Source: Undaria pinnatifida
Lineage: Eukaryota > Sar > Phaeophyceae > Laminariales > Alariaceae
DNA length: 64,000 nucleotides
Assembly (NCBI GenBank): GCA_012845835.1
Contig: JABAKD010000016.1
Coordinates: 9,376,121-9,440,120, forward strand
Direction of reading: 5' to 3'
The notes under the pieces are model-generated. The model saw only the letters and a list, made by a program, of their open reading frames with translations. It made no database searches and was not told the origin of the DNA. The position numbers were made by a program, and so were the translations under genes. Within the stretch, counting starts at the first letter, position 1, and each line of letters begins with the position of its first letter. Below are positions 53,444 to 64,000 of this stretch, piece by piece.

Positions 53444-53878
53444 CTACTGTAGTTGCGGTTGAGTCGGCAGCGCGCTAAGCTTCTCTGCTTCTTTTTCCGA
53501 GCTAAAAAGCGACTTGCGCACAGCACCCAAATCACCAAGAAGATGAGCTGCTACGATTATCTGTCGGTTTCGAGCGAGTCTGTCTGTGATCACGGACAGA
53601 CGATGTAGTATAACTCCACGGCCAACTGCTGGCCACTCGCGCTTCTCCCCCGCTCCTTCTCGCTTCCCAGCGGCGCCGCTCGAACTACGCGCGCCTACTC
53701 TGCTTCGTGAAGCCTTTGTATGTGCATTCTCAATAACTGCGGCTGCGACTTTCGTTTGATGATGATACAATACGCTTCCTCCTTCTACTAACGCCTCCTT
53801 TTTTAAGACTCGAGATCGAAAAAAAGTCGGCTGAAACAGACGATTTTGGCATCGATCGCACGAAACAGCCCGGCCCAC
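53444..53878 (-). CDS. Hypothetical protein or exon
   Basis: A minus-strand frame of 144 codons ending at 53444. The C-terminal third (LSVITDRLARNRQIIVAAHL, then LGDLGAVRKSLFSSEKEAEK) has good amphipathic helix patterning and normal composition; the middle is Ala/Gly/Arg-rich. An N-terminal Cys pair (CDRCQNRLF) is seen but with no repeat that would make a zinc finger. No family is recognised, and no upstream exon could be linked. Confidence 0.3.
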   Translation of the reverse strand: MGRAVSCDRCQNRLFQPTFFRSRVLKKEALVEGGSVLYHHQTKVAAAVIENAHTKASRSRVGARSSSGAAGKREGAGEKREWPAVGRGVILHRLSVITDRLARNRQIIVAAHLLGDLGAVRKSLFSSEKEAEKLSALPTQPQLQ

Positions 53879-54474
53879 TCAGGTACCTGGTATATATCAT
53901 AGGGGATTGATCCGAAGTGCAACGATGTAGATGTCTGTGCCCAGATGTCTGTGCCTACAGCACGCGCGCGGCATGGTGGTGTGCACGGATTGCTGCACGC
54001 TGTTCCTAGAAGGTTGTAAAGGGTCATTCCTAACGAACACGAAAACAGTCAGGAATTGTGACAAAAAAGAAGCGACCTTGTTAACGACTCGTGGCATTTA
54101 TTTGTCAAGGGTCCTGACTTTTGATACTCGAAGTTTTGAAAATCTCAAATTTCCAACAAAATAAATGCCAGGATTCAAAACAAACAAAAACCATGGCAGA
54201 CAATAAGGTTTTTGAAAACGTTACTAAAAAATTGAGAATATGACACGCAAGTTAACACACGATATCATCCCCTTGGACGGATTCCATATATATATTATGG
54301 CATCTGATTTTCCCATAACATGATAATAAGGGTTTTGAAAACGTGAGAAGAATATGGTACGCAAGAGAACATCTGGATAACACAATGCAATTCCCTTGAA
54401 CGAATTGCATAATAATAGCTGATTCTCCCGGTAGTAGCGCGGAGATCGCAAACAAAACATACATATGATATAAG

Positions 54475-54475
<1 letters not shown>

Positions 54476-54515
<40 letters not shown>

Positions 54516-54614
54516 CTCACATTAACTCGCATAATCAAGTCCGTGGTCACAGGACAGGCTCCAGTCACTCTGGAGCTGAGGAATACCCCAGGGAAAAACA
54601 CACACAACCCAAAG
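54476..54614 (-). mobile_element. SINE family S, 5'-truncated copy with long AAC tail
   Basis: On the minus strand it starts near TTTGGGTTGTGTGTG, passes TCCCTGGGGTATTCCTCAGC, TCCAGAGTGACTGGAGCC and GTGACCACGGACTTGATTA, and ends in about 13 AAC units (54476-54513 on the plus strand as TTG/GTT). Confidence 0.9.
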
Positions 54615-54699
54615 TATAGACTAGTGGAAACTACAGTAATGAATTTATATGATAGATGTGATGTTAGATCTAGCTCAAAATGCCCCACCTAAAATAAAA

Positions 54700-54875
54700 A
54701 TACCAACACTTTGCATTATAGTGAACAAAAAATAGGACCCCTCCTAATAAAAACTCACCCATATAGTACTCTATATTACAAGTACCAACAACGCAGCTTG
54801 CAAAGATGATTTTATTGACCTGAAATTCGTCGAACTCACGGCTGACATCCTTGAAATATTTTTTTATAAAACAAC
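54700..54875 (-). repeat. MITE-like repeat R2, copy 1
   Basis: The minus strand reads TTTCAAGGATGTCAGCCGTG, AGTTCGACGAATTTCAGGTC, CATCTTTGCAAGCTGCGTTG, TTGGTACTTGTAATATA, GGTGAGTTTTTATTAGGAGG and TCCTATTTTTTGTTCACTAT. Three more copies lie in introns of the polyketide synthase gene. Confidence 0.85.
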
Positions 54876-54879
54876 ACCG

Positions 54880-55690
54880 ATCGGTGCGTCTGTGAGCAGA
54901 TCTCGACGAGATTTATGCCAAACCACCGTTGGTTGTTATTATCAAAATAATAGTATTATCACCATAATCGTACTCATTACAAGGCAATGAGACTCTAGAC
55001 CAACCCTCTCTCGCTGGCTGGTATCCTGCAGTGCGCACGTGTCTGTTTTCAGTTCGGATGCTACCTTTTCTGGTGCTCCATTTCCCACGCCCGCGCGTCC
55101 CAAGCACAGAGATCCCGCCGCTGGTTGGTATCCTGCAGTGCACGCTTTCCCTTCCTCAGCTCAGTATGACATTTTCTGGAACCCCTTCCCTTGTGTTTCT
55201 GCGTTGTCATACATCAGTAGTACTTTCTGCTTAGCGCTCTGTTTAACAGTAGGACCACGAATTACTCCTACCAGAGGGGTCTTCGCCTCAATCATCAATC
55301 ATCAATCATCAATCACGAGGTGTGGGTTGGTCTATAGCTTTTTTATTAGCGGTCGTCGTTTTGAATAGCTGTATCTTCGATCCACTTCCCGATTTTCTGA
55401 TGTCTTAGTTAGCCATCTTAGTTTGCCATCATCACTTAAATCGTTGTGTGATCTGCATATACGGCTGTTCAGAGTGGGCTAATGTTATGGTGTTCCACTT
55501 TACACGCACCATCTGTATGAGCAATAGACCAACCGCCCATCCATCCCTGTTGATTAATTAAGGTCTGATTTCTGTTATCCAACTACTGTGTGATTCGGAA
55601 TCGACCGTGGGATTCGGAATCAGTACAAGGTAGTGCGATTAGGAAAGCTGTCGTGTGATCTAGGAATAGTATAGCACGGCAGTATATTGT
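54880..55690. other. Non-coding spacer
   Basis: AT-rich with short frames. A 30-base sequence around TGGTATCCTGCAGTGC(A)C is present twice (about 55018 and 55126), and ATCATCA triplets occur at 55290-55315. Nothing else supported. Confidence 0.45.
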
Positions 55691-55691
55691 G

Positions 55692-56435
55692 CCAGGGAAT
55701 CTGCTCAACAGTACGAGTATAACAATGGTAGTATCCTGCCTTGAGCCACGCCCCGCGCTGATTGGCCCAGATAATACAAGTGCGCGCCAGCATTTTATGG
55801 GCAGGATGGTTCTCAGAAGAGCACCAGGACTCGGTGTGATTGGCTGTGTTAAGGGTTGGTCTTTACTCTTCTTACTTCAAAAAGTATGCAGCACGTCACG
55901 CACGTGGCTTGTGGAGTGACTGGCGCACGCAGATAGCAGCTTGCGATCAGGAGTTACGTCAGGGGTGACGCCTTGGATGACGCTTTGTGTTCCTTGCCAG
56001 AGGGGGGGTGGGGGGAAGAAACTCGGCCTTGGATGAGACGCTTTGTATTCCTTGCCAGAGGGAGAGTGGGGGGGAAGTACCTCGGTTATAGCCAAGCTAC
56101 GAGGACCGGCTCTCGTACTGGCAAGGAACACAGAGCGTCATCCAAGACGTCACCCCTGACGTAATTCCTGAGCGCAAGCTGCTATCCGCCTACGTAGGAC
56201 ACTTCTACAAGGCCACGCGCGTGACGTGCTGCATACTCAAAGTAGAAGTAAAGACCAACCCCTAACGCAGCCAATCACATCGTGTCCTAGTAGAGCTCTT
56301 CTAAGAACCATCCTGCCCATATAAAATGCTGGCGCGCAGTTGTATTGTCTGGGTCAATCAGCGCGGGGTGTGGCTCCAGGCAGGATACTACCATTCATTG
56401 TTGTTATCCTCGTACTGAGCAGATACATACCCCGG
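55692..56435. mobile_element. Foldback (long inverted repeat) element
   Basis: Two arms of about 305-315 bp (55692-56001 and 56118-56435) are reverse complements at roughly 85-90 percent identity, separated by about 115 bp. Arm words include ATGGTAGTATCCTGCC, GCGCTGATTGGCCCAGA, GCCAGCATTTTATGGGCAGG, GCAGCACGTCACGC and GGATGACGCTTTGTGTTCC. The spacer holds another direct copy of the arm's inner end (56030-56058) and G-runs. No coding capacity. This is the structure of a FoldBack/MITE-type non-autonomous DNA element. A target duplication could not be fixed. Confidence 0.85.
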
Positions 56436-57019
56436 CTCATTTTAGATGATAAACGTTTTTTACGTGCTACGAATAAGATGAAAAAACAGCACTTTCAGCA
56501 CCACCCCAAATAAATACAGAAGATTAAAATAATCGAGAGTGAGAATAAGAATTCATGACAAACTAAAGTCATGCTGGAGCCTTCCTTGTTACAGACAGTG
56601 CGTGGTATTAACAGCAATGCATTGACAAGAAGAGCAGTGTGTGGATTGACCGGCCTGGTGAAGGAATAGATGCTTTTATGTTGCGTCCAACAGATCAGGT
56701 CAACATATCAAGTCGCGCAATAATTCGCTACTACTACTACTGCTGCTACTGTTTCGGCAATTTCAAAATCTTGACACACAGAAAACGCGGAAGCGGTTAA
56801 CGGACGTTCGGTCATTTGGGCTACAAACTCTTCGGGACTTATAAAAAGGAACCAAAATGTCCAAAAAAATGACGACCACAGCATAATAAGTTACAAAACG
56901 CAGTCCAGGCTGCCCAAGAGGCATTATAAAGGGATGGGTCCGAAGCGCCTTGTAAAGATACCTGGTATCTGGTGCATATAATATGCATATTATAGTAAGT
57001 GACGCGCGTTGCATTATAA

Positions 57020-57560
57020 CGTTCACGTGCGTGTACAATGACACCCTCTTCCGCAAGGTTAGGAAAATGGCGAACGTCGGCATACTTTTAAGATCGGTCT
57101 CTGGAGCGGACCTAACAGAGCCAAGGCGTCGTAAGATCTTAAATGTTTTCGTTTTAAACGTTCTTTAGTCGCGACGTTGCAGGAAGGTGGGCTTCACTCA
57201 GCCTGGCAGGGACACCGACTCCAATCCATTCACGAAGGTGTGCTTCACCCAGCCTGCTGTCAAGATACATACATGCATTGTAAGGTTCACGTGCGTGTAC
57301 AATGGCACCAACAAGGTCAAGAAAGAAAATAGCGAACATCGGCATAATTTCAAGATCGATCTCTGGAGCGGACCTAACAGGGCCATGGCGTCGCAGGATT
57401 TCATCATGTTTTCGTTTTAAACGTTTATTAATCGCGACATTGCAGGAAGGTGTGCTTCACTCAGCCTGGCAGAGACACCGACTCCAATTCAATCCATTCA
57501 AGAAGGCTTGCTTCATTCAACAAGGCTTGGTTCACTCAGCCTGGCACGGACACCGACTTC
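57020..57560. repeat. 264-bp tandem duplication
   Basis: Copies begin near 57020 and 57284 (GTTCACGTGCGTGTACAATG in both) and share TCTCTGGAGCGGACCTAACA and TTGCAGGAAGGTGTGCTTCA. A shorter sub-repeat (TTCACTCAGCCTGGCA with GGACACCGACT) recurs five times between 57190 and 57560, ending in a CCAAT run. Divergence about 12 percent. Confidence 0.9.
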
Positions 57561-57569
57561 AATCCAATC

Positions 57570-59200
57570 CAATCCAATCCATTCACGAATGAGTTTATAT
57601 TACGTACCAAAAAACCTTCCTCCATGCTAATAAACGAGTCTCCACGCACGCACACTTCACTCAAAAAAACACTTCACCATCAGTCCAGGAATGAAACCAC
57701 CACCACATTACCCACCACCCCGAACGAAGCAAAGAAACCAACCAATGTATCGTCTCTTAATTTGTTACCTGTTTTCTGCAAGAGCGTAGACAGACAACAC
57801 GCAAGGTATCACTGCGGTTTGATTGTCGTTCGCCTGTAAAGCTACAACAGACAACGCGCGACGTGCAAACAATGCGCGAGCGAGTGTCTCACGCACTGCT
57901 ACGACACCTCGCAACAACTCCAAGACATCCATTCCCCCACACGCCGCGACAAGGAGTAAACTTAGTAGACCCACGGTACCACCGACACCTCATGAGACCA
58001 CACCCAACTAACTGCCAAGGTATAACGAGTACAGACAACGGCGGTTGGGGGAGGCATGGGGGTGGGAAAGGGCTCACTCTGAAAAGCGGGAAGCGCGCGC
58101 TCTACAGCGCTACAGCTATCATACCATATGGGTCAAAAGCGCGGGCTTGGTTTGCTATGGAGGACGCCCGTCACTCGAGATAAAAAGAGACAGGCGTTTT
58201 CCGACTACCTCTTTCAGTTGGATCAGATACAATTAGACCCCAACCGTATTGCTTGCGCGCAAACAGGCCGCAACCCCCCTCCAATATTCACGCCGCGAAC
58301 GCACGTAGGCGGTTACGGTGGATTCCCGCGCTTAAACCCGTCACACGCCTGGTTTACTATATCACATCACACTGGCAGTAAGCCGCATCTGCTCTCCCTC
58401 CACACACCGCTCAGGGTGTCATCGAAATCGTGTTCGAAAAAAAAGGAACCAAACAAGGATAAAAGAAACATCACCCGAAACTATTCAGGACAAACCTCTT
58501 CGTCGAGCTCGTGAGGGCACGCAGCAACGCGTTTCGGCCACAACAGATTTTTGCACGTCCTTGAGCGCGTATCGTATCTCAACTTTTCCGGGGCATCAAA
58601 CAACCAAGTCGCAACAGAATCCGGGGTGCAGAAGAGAACTGACAGCAGTCGGGCTCCGCGATGCGAGGCGACGCGACTCGGGCGACTGCGAGCAACTAAC
58701 ACGAATAAAATATACACAAAGAAAATGAAGTACACGACACGCTCCTCTGCCCCTTTTTTTTGGCATGCGTCAAAAGGAGAAAAACAAACACAAGGTATAT
58801 GAGAGAAACATCAGATGAAAGCCATACAATCAACCGAACGTCCGATCTCCTACTTGTAGTATTTTCCGTCAAACGCCAGTTAGATCAGACAAGACGGTTG
58901 ATAAAAAACATTCCTAGCGATAGACACGACGTAATTCCTCCGTGTGGAAAGAAACCAAACAAAAAAAACGAAGCAGCTATCGCAGTCACCGCCGTCTCGT
59001 CGGCCAGTCAATGTGTCTCTCCCTCTGCCCTGCCGTCTCCACCCCAAGACCCATCGCATTTCAAGCGCTCAAAAGAAGCACGCTCCAAGAAGGCGACAGA
59101 CGTCCCTTGACCTCCATCCTCATGGTTCCCCATCACCTTTCCCATCACATTTGCAGAGTCCCGTCGAAAAATCACATTTTTTAAGAAAAGACACTCATCG
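57570..59200. other. Non-coding region downstream of the polyketide synthase
   Basis: CA- and A-rich DNA with short frames only. The last few hundred bases before 59203 should include the 3' untranslated region of the minus-strand polyketide synthase. No other exon was recognised. Confidence 0.5.
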
Positions 59201-59202
59201 TC

Positions 59203-62200
59203 TTAAATCTGCCTCAGGAGGATTCCCTCTGCCCCCACTCCCGGCGAGAAAGAGAAGGCCATGCCAGTCTGGTAACCGGGCTTTCCTTGTGCGAGCGCGG
59301 CGTTGTGGCGCTTGAATACCCTGTGAGAAAAACAAGTGATGAAACGTCACGTCGCGGGAGGGGGGGGGAGGGGTCAAACTCGTCAAGGTAATGAAACGTG
59401 CACAACTCGAAACACAATTTTACAAGCATCACCCGGGAGCACGATCACGGGGAGCACACGAGAACCATTTATGCGCAAACGGCAAGAGGCTGCGATGTAC
59501 CTCCAGCTTTTTACGATCAGAGGGGGTGATGTCTACAGCAAGAGGAGGTCGACGTAGCTCCCTGAATCGTGCCCCTCCCGTCTCCATTCTCCACATGCAC
59601 TCCTACCTGAGCTGCAAAACCTCTGCGCCCTTTACTCCCCTCCCTTCTCATAGACCAAAAACACGTCAATCCGACTCTTTACTCTGTTCCATTCTCACCT
59701 GGAAAGCACGAACATAACGGAAGGCGAGAGCATGTTTCCGTACTCGCCGAGCACCGCCCACGAGTCCGCCGTCTGCTCCTCCGTAAGTCCGAGCCCGTTC
59801 TGCGCCTCCTCGATAATGCGGCGTCCTCCGGGGTGTACGCACCAGAAGTCAACTAAACAAGCGAAAGCGGGGCATAGGGGGGAAGTAGTACTGTTATTAG
59901 CGAACCCAATCGGCACCAGAGTGTATGTCTTCGTTCGGCCATCTTCTTGACAAAAACGGTCAGCAACGAAGAGCTTTTATTGTTATCAACAGTAACTTAT
60001 CACCACCTTGAGACCAAACACGTTTTCTGAAAAGCTGTCGGCAATAGTAGATAAACTTTTAACGACTCGAATAAACGAGTACAAGGCGTTTAACTGTTGT
60101 GTCACTACTCGCAATATTGTTGACTGCCTTCTATTCAAACATGCCTTTACTAGCACGCACAGCAGTTCGCCCTAGAGTTGAAATAACTCGCAAAAAACGC
60201 CTCCAATAAGGCATTCCTTTCTGATCTGGCACATCATCTCACCGTCGTCGCGGCCGAGGCTGTGCTTCTTAAGGAAGCCGTCGGCGAAGAAGGCGATGTT
60301 CTTGGCGATGTATTGCGGCAAAAACTTGGACAGAGTGCACGTGATGCCGTTAGGCTTGATGGCGAGCGTGATTCCATCCTCGGTGCCCTCCATGAGCCAG
60401 GCGTGGTTGTCGACGATAGCCAGAGTGCCCTGTGCAATGAAAGCAAGAGTTCAAGAGGCGTTTGCGCGGGAACGGAGATCGTCAGCAACTGTCCGTGAAA
60501 GCGAGTATTCATTTTACATGGCGGTCGACAAGGATCATCACGGCAGTCCGCTCCCTGCGAAAACATCACAGTACGTGTCCACGTCGCGCCAGAAGAGACA
60601 AAAATACTAGTGCGAAAACATTACAGTACGTATCCACGTCGCGCCAGAAATAACAAAAATACCAGCAAGAGCAGTTTACAAAGATATTTCAACTACGTCA
60701 GCCGTGAGTTCGACGGATTTCGGGTCAATACTCATCTTTGCTAGCTGCGTTGTTGGTACTTGTAATATACTATGTGGGTGAGTTTCATCATAATGGGAGG
60801 GGTCATGTTGTCCTGTTAAAAAACAAACACATATATAGACTATACGAGTATATACAGATATTGTAAAAAATATTTCAAGGACGTCAGTGTGAGTTCGACG
60901 AAATTCAGGTCAATATTCACATTTGCAAGCTGCGTTGTTGGTACTTGTAATATACTACATGGGTGAGTTTTTATTAGGAGGGGTCCTATTTCTTGTTCAC
61001 TAAAATTTCAAGGGTATATGCTTGAATTGTGACGGCCTAGGAAGTATTCGTCTCCTTTCCTTAGGTAAACAATTTAATAATGGTCATCTCTACCGGGCCG
61101 ACAACACCAACACAAAATACCTGTCTTCATCGTCACGGCAGATGAACAAAAACTCGTTTCTTGATGCTCACCTTGGGACATTCCGACTTGCGGGCTCCCT
61201 TGAGGACGGCGGCGGCGCAGCCGTCAGCGAAGATGGCGTGCAAGATAGCGTCGTTGATGTTGTCGTCGAAGGTCGTGTGTACCGAAGACAGCTCCACGCA
61301 GATCATCAACGCGTACTTTCCGGGATTCGCCTGGGGCAAGCGAGAGGAGGGAGCGGAGATCGCGTGGAAATACGAGCTAGAGAGTTAACATTACCGTAAC
61401 CATCTGTAGGTTCAAGTCTACAGTTGTTGCAGGTTGTTTGCACACTGGCTTATCGGTAGAATCAGTCCGTGGTGTTCATGACAGGAAACATGCCGTTTTG
61501 AGAGTTGACGACATGTACTTCACTGGCATATATGGCGGCAGCAGTTCAAGCACCAGCCACATTTGCGTCGCACCAGCTCATGCCCGATACTCTAATCTAA
61601 TCGGGGTACCAACTGCTTTTTATAACTAATTTTCAAGGACGTCAGCCGTGAGTGTGACGAATTTCAGGTCAATACTCATCTTTGCAAGCTGCGTTGTTGG
61701 TACTCGTGATATACTCCATGAGTGAGTTTTTATTGGGAGGTGTCTTATTTTTTGTCTACTATAATGGTAAGTATTGGTATTTATACGGTAGGTATTTGTT
61801 ACAGTGGGTAGCCCGATTTCAGAGCAACCAAGATAAGAGCACCCGCCACTTGGGACCGGCAAAATCAACATGTCCCGCCATACTGCTTCGAAAAAGCAAT
61901 ACATCCCCCTACTGTTTCGCATTGCCGCGGGGGGCTGTTAAATCAGAGTACCCTCTGGACTCGTATACCTGGTATACAGGCACAAGAGTCCAACGGTTCT
62001 CAACTGCTGGGATGTGGCCTGTAACAATTTCAGCCATCAACCATCAACCCTTCAATTTAAGGGCCAGAGGGACTAGCTCCACACTGCTACCATGATTTGT
62101 TGTTGATACTATTAGCTGCTACGAGGGCAAAATGACGGTAACAAGGACGACCGCTGTAAGCAGAACACACAAAACAATGAACAACTTTTGAAGCTGACGA

Positions 62201-62605
62201 GCACAAATTCACATCAGAGCTAAAGGAGTAACTCACAGGTACCTAAAATTGGTAGCATCAATAACCATACAGCTGCCAACTCCTAACGTGTACAGTACTT
62301 GGAGGAAAAACTGTATCAGAGAAAGTGCTCACCGTTACGAAGTCGTTGGCGTTGCGGAACCCGTTCATCGCGGCGGCGCATCCCATGAATCCAATCAAGG
62401 TACGGTCCACCGACCGGGTGAGGCCGAGGTTCTTGATCAGCTCGCAGTCCAAGCCGGGGCCGAGGAAACCCGTGGAAGAAACGACAACGAGCTTGGAGAT
62501 GTCGGAGACATCGAGGCCGGCCTCCTTGATGGCGCGGCGGGCAACGTCGGAAACGAGGGGCACCGCCTTCTCCTTGAACTTGTCCAATCGGGTGTCCACG
62601 GGCAC
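59203..62605 (-). CDS. Type III polyketide synthase (chalcone-synthase fold), N-terminal exon missing
   Basis: Five minus-strand exons join in phase: 62605-62333, 61330-61172, 60429-60243, 59852-59699 and 59320-59203 (stop TAA). They encode 296 residues, about residues 90-390 of a typical 390-residue enzyme. The thiolase fold is clear. The catalytic Cys lies in GFMGCAAAMNGFRNAND (exon 1), the catalytic His in DFWCVHPGGRRII and the catalytic Asn in LGEYGNMLSPSV (both exon 4). The C-terminal GMAFSFSPGVGAEGILL corresponds to the family's Gly-Phe-Gly-Pro-Gly loop. Such homodimeric enzymes extend an acyl-CoA starter with malonyl-CoA. In brown algae one member makes phloroglucinol, the phlorotannin precursor; that role is inferred here. 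Introns are 378-1,002 bp and carry R2 repeats. About 90 N-terminal residues must lie upstream. Confidence 0.93.
60550..60660. repeat. Short tandem duplication in polyketide synthase intron 2
   Basis: A unit of about 52 bp present twice (ACAGTACGTGTCCACGTCGC and ACAGTACGTATCCACGTCGC, both followed by GCCAGAA and ACAAAAATAC). Confidence 0.8.
60676..60830 (+). repeat. MITE-like repeat R2, copy 2
   Basis: Plus-strand copy with GTCAGCCGTGAGTTCGACG, CATCTTTGCTAGCTGCGTTG and TTGGTACTTGTAATATACTA, in intron 2 of the polyketide synthase (antisense to the gene). It is diverged at its right end. Confidence 0.85.
60869..61012 (+). repeat. MITE-like repeat R2, copy 3
   Basis: A direct tandem neighbour of copy 2, with CAAGGACGTCAGTGTGAGTT, CATTTGCAAGCTGCGTTGTT, GGTGAGTTTTTATTAGGAGG and GTCCTATTTCTTGTTCAC. 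Confidence 0.85.
61624..61780 (+). repeat. MITE-like repeat R2, copy 4
   Basis: A copy in intron 1 of the polyketide synthase with CAAGGACGTCAGCCGTGAGT, ATCTTTGCAAGCTGCGTTGT, GTGAGTTTTTATTGGGAGG and TTTGTCTACTATAATGG. Confidence 0.85.
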
Positions 62606-62700
62606 CTGAGGAAAACGGCAACATACAAAGCAACAACTAGACGATTGAGTGCAAAAAACGCAACACCACCCGGGTGCGCCAGCTAGCGTTGGGTTGCGAA

Positions 62701-62816
62701 AGCAGCTGAGTTGAATCGACACACGACGCGTATGAAAATACGTGCAAGTGTGGTGAGCTAAAGCTTTATTTTTCCCCATCCGCCGGAGGATGAAAAAAAA
62801 AAAAAAAAAAAAAACA
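62701..62816 (+). mobile_element. Short poly(A) retroposon (family P), copy 4
   Basis: The plus strand reads GAGTTGAATCGACACACGAC, GCGTATGAAAATACGTGCAA, GTGTGGTGAGCTAAAGCTTT, ATTTTTCCCCATCCGCCGGA, GGATG and then a pure run of about 21 A. It lies about 100 bp upstream (gene sense) of the first visible polyketide synthase exon and is antisense to it. It is the most complete copy; the long unmutated A tail points to recent insertion. Confidence 0.85.
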
Positions 62817-62829
62817 CCCGACACGATAC

Positions 62830-64000
62830 TTTATTACTGCTGTCCAACTTTAGTCGGAATGAGCACGCGTACGCAATAAACAGAGTTGAGCGGAGATAAC
62901 GACGCCGCACTCTCCTTGGGTATTTCCCCAGCAGAGAAAAACCTAGCTATTCATAACCAAACACGCACAATACAATCTGTGACGCAAATGTACTGCAATC
63001 GGTATCATGAGATGTGGTGTATCGTGTGATACATCTTTTCTGGGTCCAGAGGAACGTGCTTGCAAGATTGTGAACCTCTCGAGCCCGTACTTGCACCCTG
63101 CCCGTAAAAGAAAAAGGTGAGTTCACTCCATCTCTTAATCGAAACGAAAACAGAATCCAATCTCCACATCTCGGCAACACCAGCAGACAAGCTTCAACAT
63201 TAACATCACAGACAACGATGCGGGGTGCGCAACGTCTCCGCTCATCTACTGTAGACTCTAGCACCCGCATAATATAATAACAGCTGACGGCACAAAAACA
63301 GCAACAGCACCCAGACTTCGGGCAGGGCTACATGCCACACATGTTCATAGCACATGCACAAAACTCGTACGATCTGTGTTTTATCTTAGCAAAACCGTGA
63401 CGAAAAACGATGAGTCAGTCTGCCGTCATCGCGCGCTGAAATATCCGGAACCAATGGTAGTCCTTTCGTCCTCGCTTGGTCGACTTGTCCGTAGCGGCAT
63501 CGGGAACGAATGCCGACCTATTAGTGGAACTCTGCTGCAGTACCTTCCGCTCGCACGATAATCTGGTATTTTTATTTACTTTTAATCATCACTTCACTCT
63601 CCAGCTCGACCCGTACGAGATTTTATCCTCAGCGACCTTTTGGACAAGCCGTGATCATCGTGATCATAGGCGTCTTCCCTTCTCCTCCCCCCCCCGGTAC
63701 TCGCGTTCATTTGTATCGCCATCAATGGTAGACTTCAGTGTTCCCTACTTTTTCAGCTGTTGAACATGCTCGTCCATTTGCATCCAACTTCTAGCTTATG
63801 ACGCATACCATGACATTTCAAGATAATGAAGCTGTTTAAATCCGACCGCCACCCGCCACCGGCAACGGAATGGACAGATACAGATACAGATTCCGACCAT
63901 AATGCCTTTGACCCCTCCCCCCAAAGTCATCATCAGGTGTGAAGATCATACTCATGGGCACATGTTGCGTTGGGTCTCTCACCATAAGCCATCTACAGCC
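62830..64000. other. Upstream flank of the polyketide synthase, no exon recognised
   Basis: The missing N-terminal exon should lie here or beyond the window end. I looked on the minus strand for a family-like N-terminus and found none. A minus-strand frame at 62947-63270 has an acceptor-like CTTTTACGGGCAG at about 63100 but its protein does not resemble the family. Plus-strand frames at 63376-63763 have no support. Confidence 0.45.

Noticed and set aside
62947-63270. N-terminal exon of the polyketide synthase
   Set aside because: The frame has an acceptor-like site but none of the conserved N-terminal features of the family and no matching donor.
1-64000. CRISPR arrays, rRNA genes, bacterial operons or integrated phaeovirus genes
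   Set aside because: No spaced identical repeats with unique spacers, no rRNA signature, and no capsid, DNA polymerase or other viral core gene recognised. The repeats are minisatellites, microsatellites and transposable elements.

Overview
The window looks like nuclear DNA of a brown alga (an Ectocarpus-type stramenopile). The reasons are small-exon genes split by 300-2,400 bp introns with standard GT-AG borders, a type III polyketide synthase, very abundant C/G homopolymer tracts and minisatellites, and several retroelement families. The organism call is an inference; no marker gene settles it. There are no rRNA genes, no CRISPR and no bacterial operon structure. Most single open reading frames here are repeat-derived or frame shadows; the real genes appear only when exons are joined by splice site and codon phase.

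Layout. 1-10.7 kb: a patch of old Ty1/copia-like LTR retroelement remains (two pol regions between two matching LTR-like pieces). 10.7-13.9 kb: a decayed non-LTR (LINE-type) reverse transcriptase gene carrying a recent 68-bp poly(A) retroposon with a perfect 12-bp target duplication. 14.5-15.75 kb: a 41-bp CCAAT-containing minisatellite. 16.7-22.95 kb, minus strand: a major facilitator superfamily (MFS) transporter in seven visible exons with phases that agree throughout; its introns hold a TAGGG array and a 16-bp minisatellite, and one 48-bp exon exists in three copies. 23-33 kb: gene-poor, with MITE-like inverted copies, a tRNA-derived SINE, a possible transposase remnant and a few hypothetical exons. 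33-37.7 kb: two blocks of an AT-rich palindromic satellite enclosing remnants of an OTU cysteine protease and a PIF1-like helicase on the minus strand, best read as a dead Helitron-like element. 39.9-48.6 kb, plus strand: a seven-exon gene for a rhodanese-like domain fused to a TehB-type SAM-dependent methyltransferase, with an optional eighth exon to 49.9 kb. 50-59 kb: gene-poor, with a 740-bp foldback element and a 264-bp tandem duplication. 59.2-62.6 kb, minus strand: a type III polyketide synthase (five exons; catalytic Cys, His and Asn all present), whose N-terminal exon is not found in the window.

The three host genes show no sign of working as one pathway. The polyketide synthase fits phlorotannin or related phenolic biosynthesis, the methyltransferase could act on a small thiol or metalloid substrate or on a phenolic, and the MFS protein is a generic exporter type. 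The most original material is the rhodanese-like/methyltransferase fusion lacking any Cys in its rhodanese part, the triplicated transporter exon, and the satellite-flanked OTU/helicase remnant.
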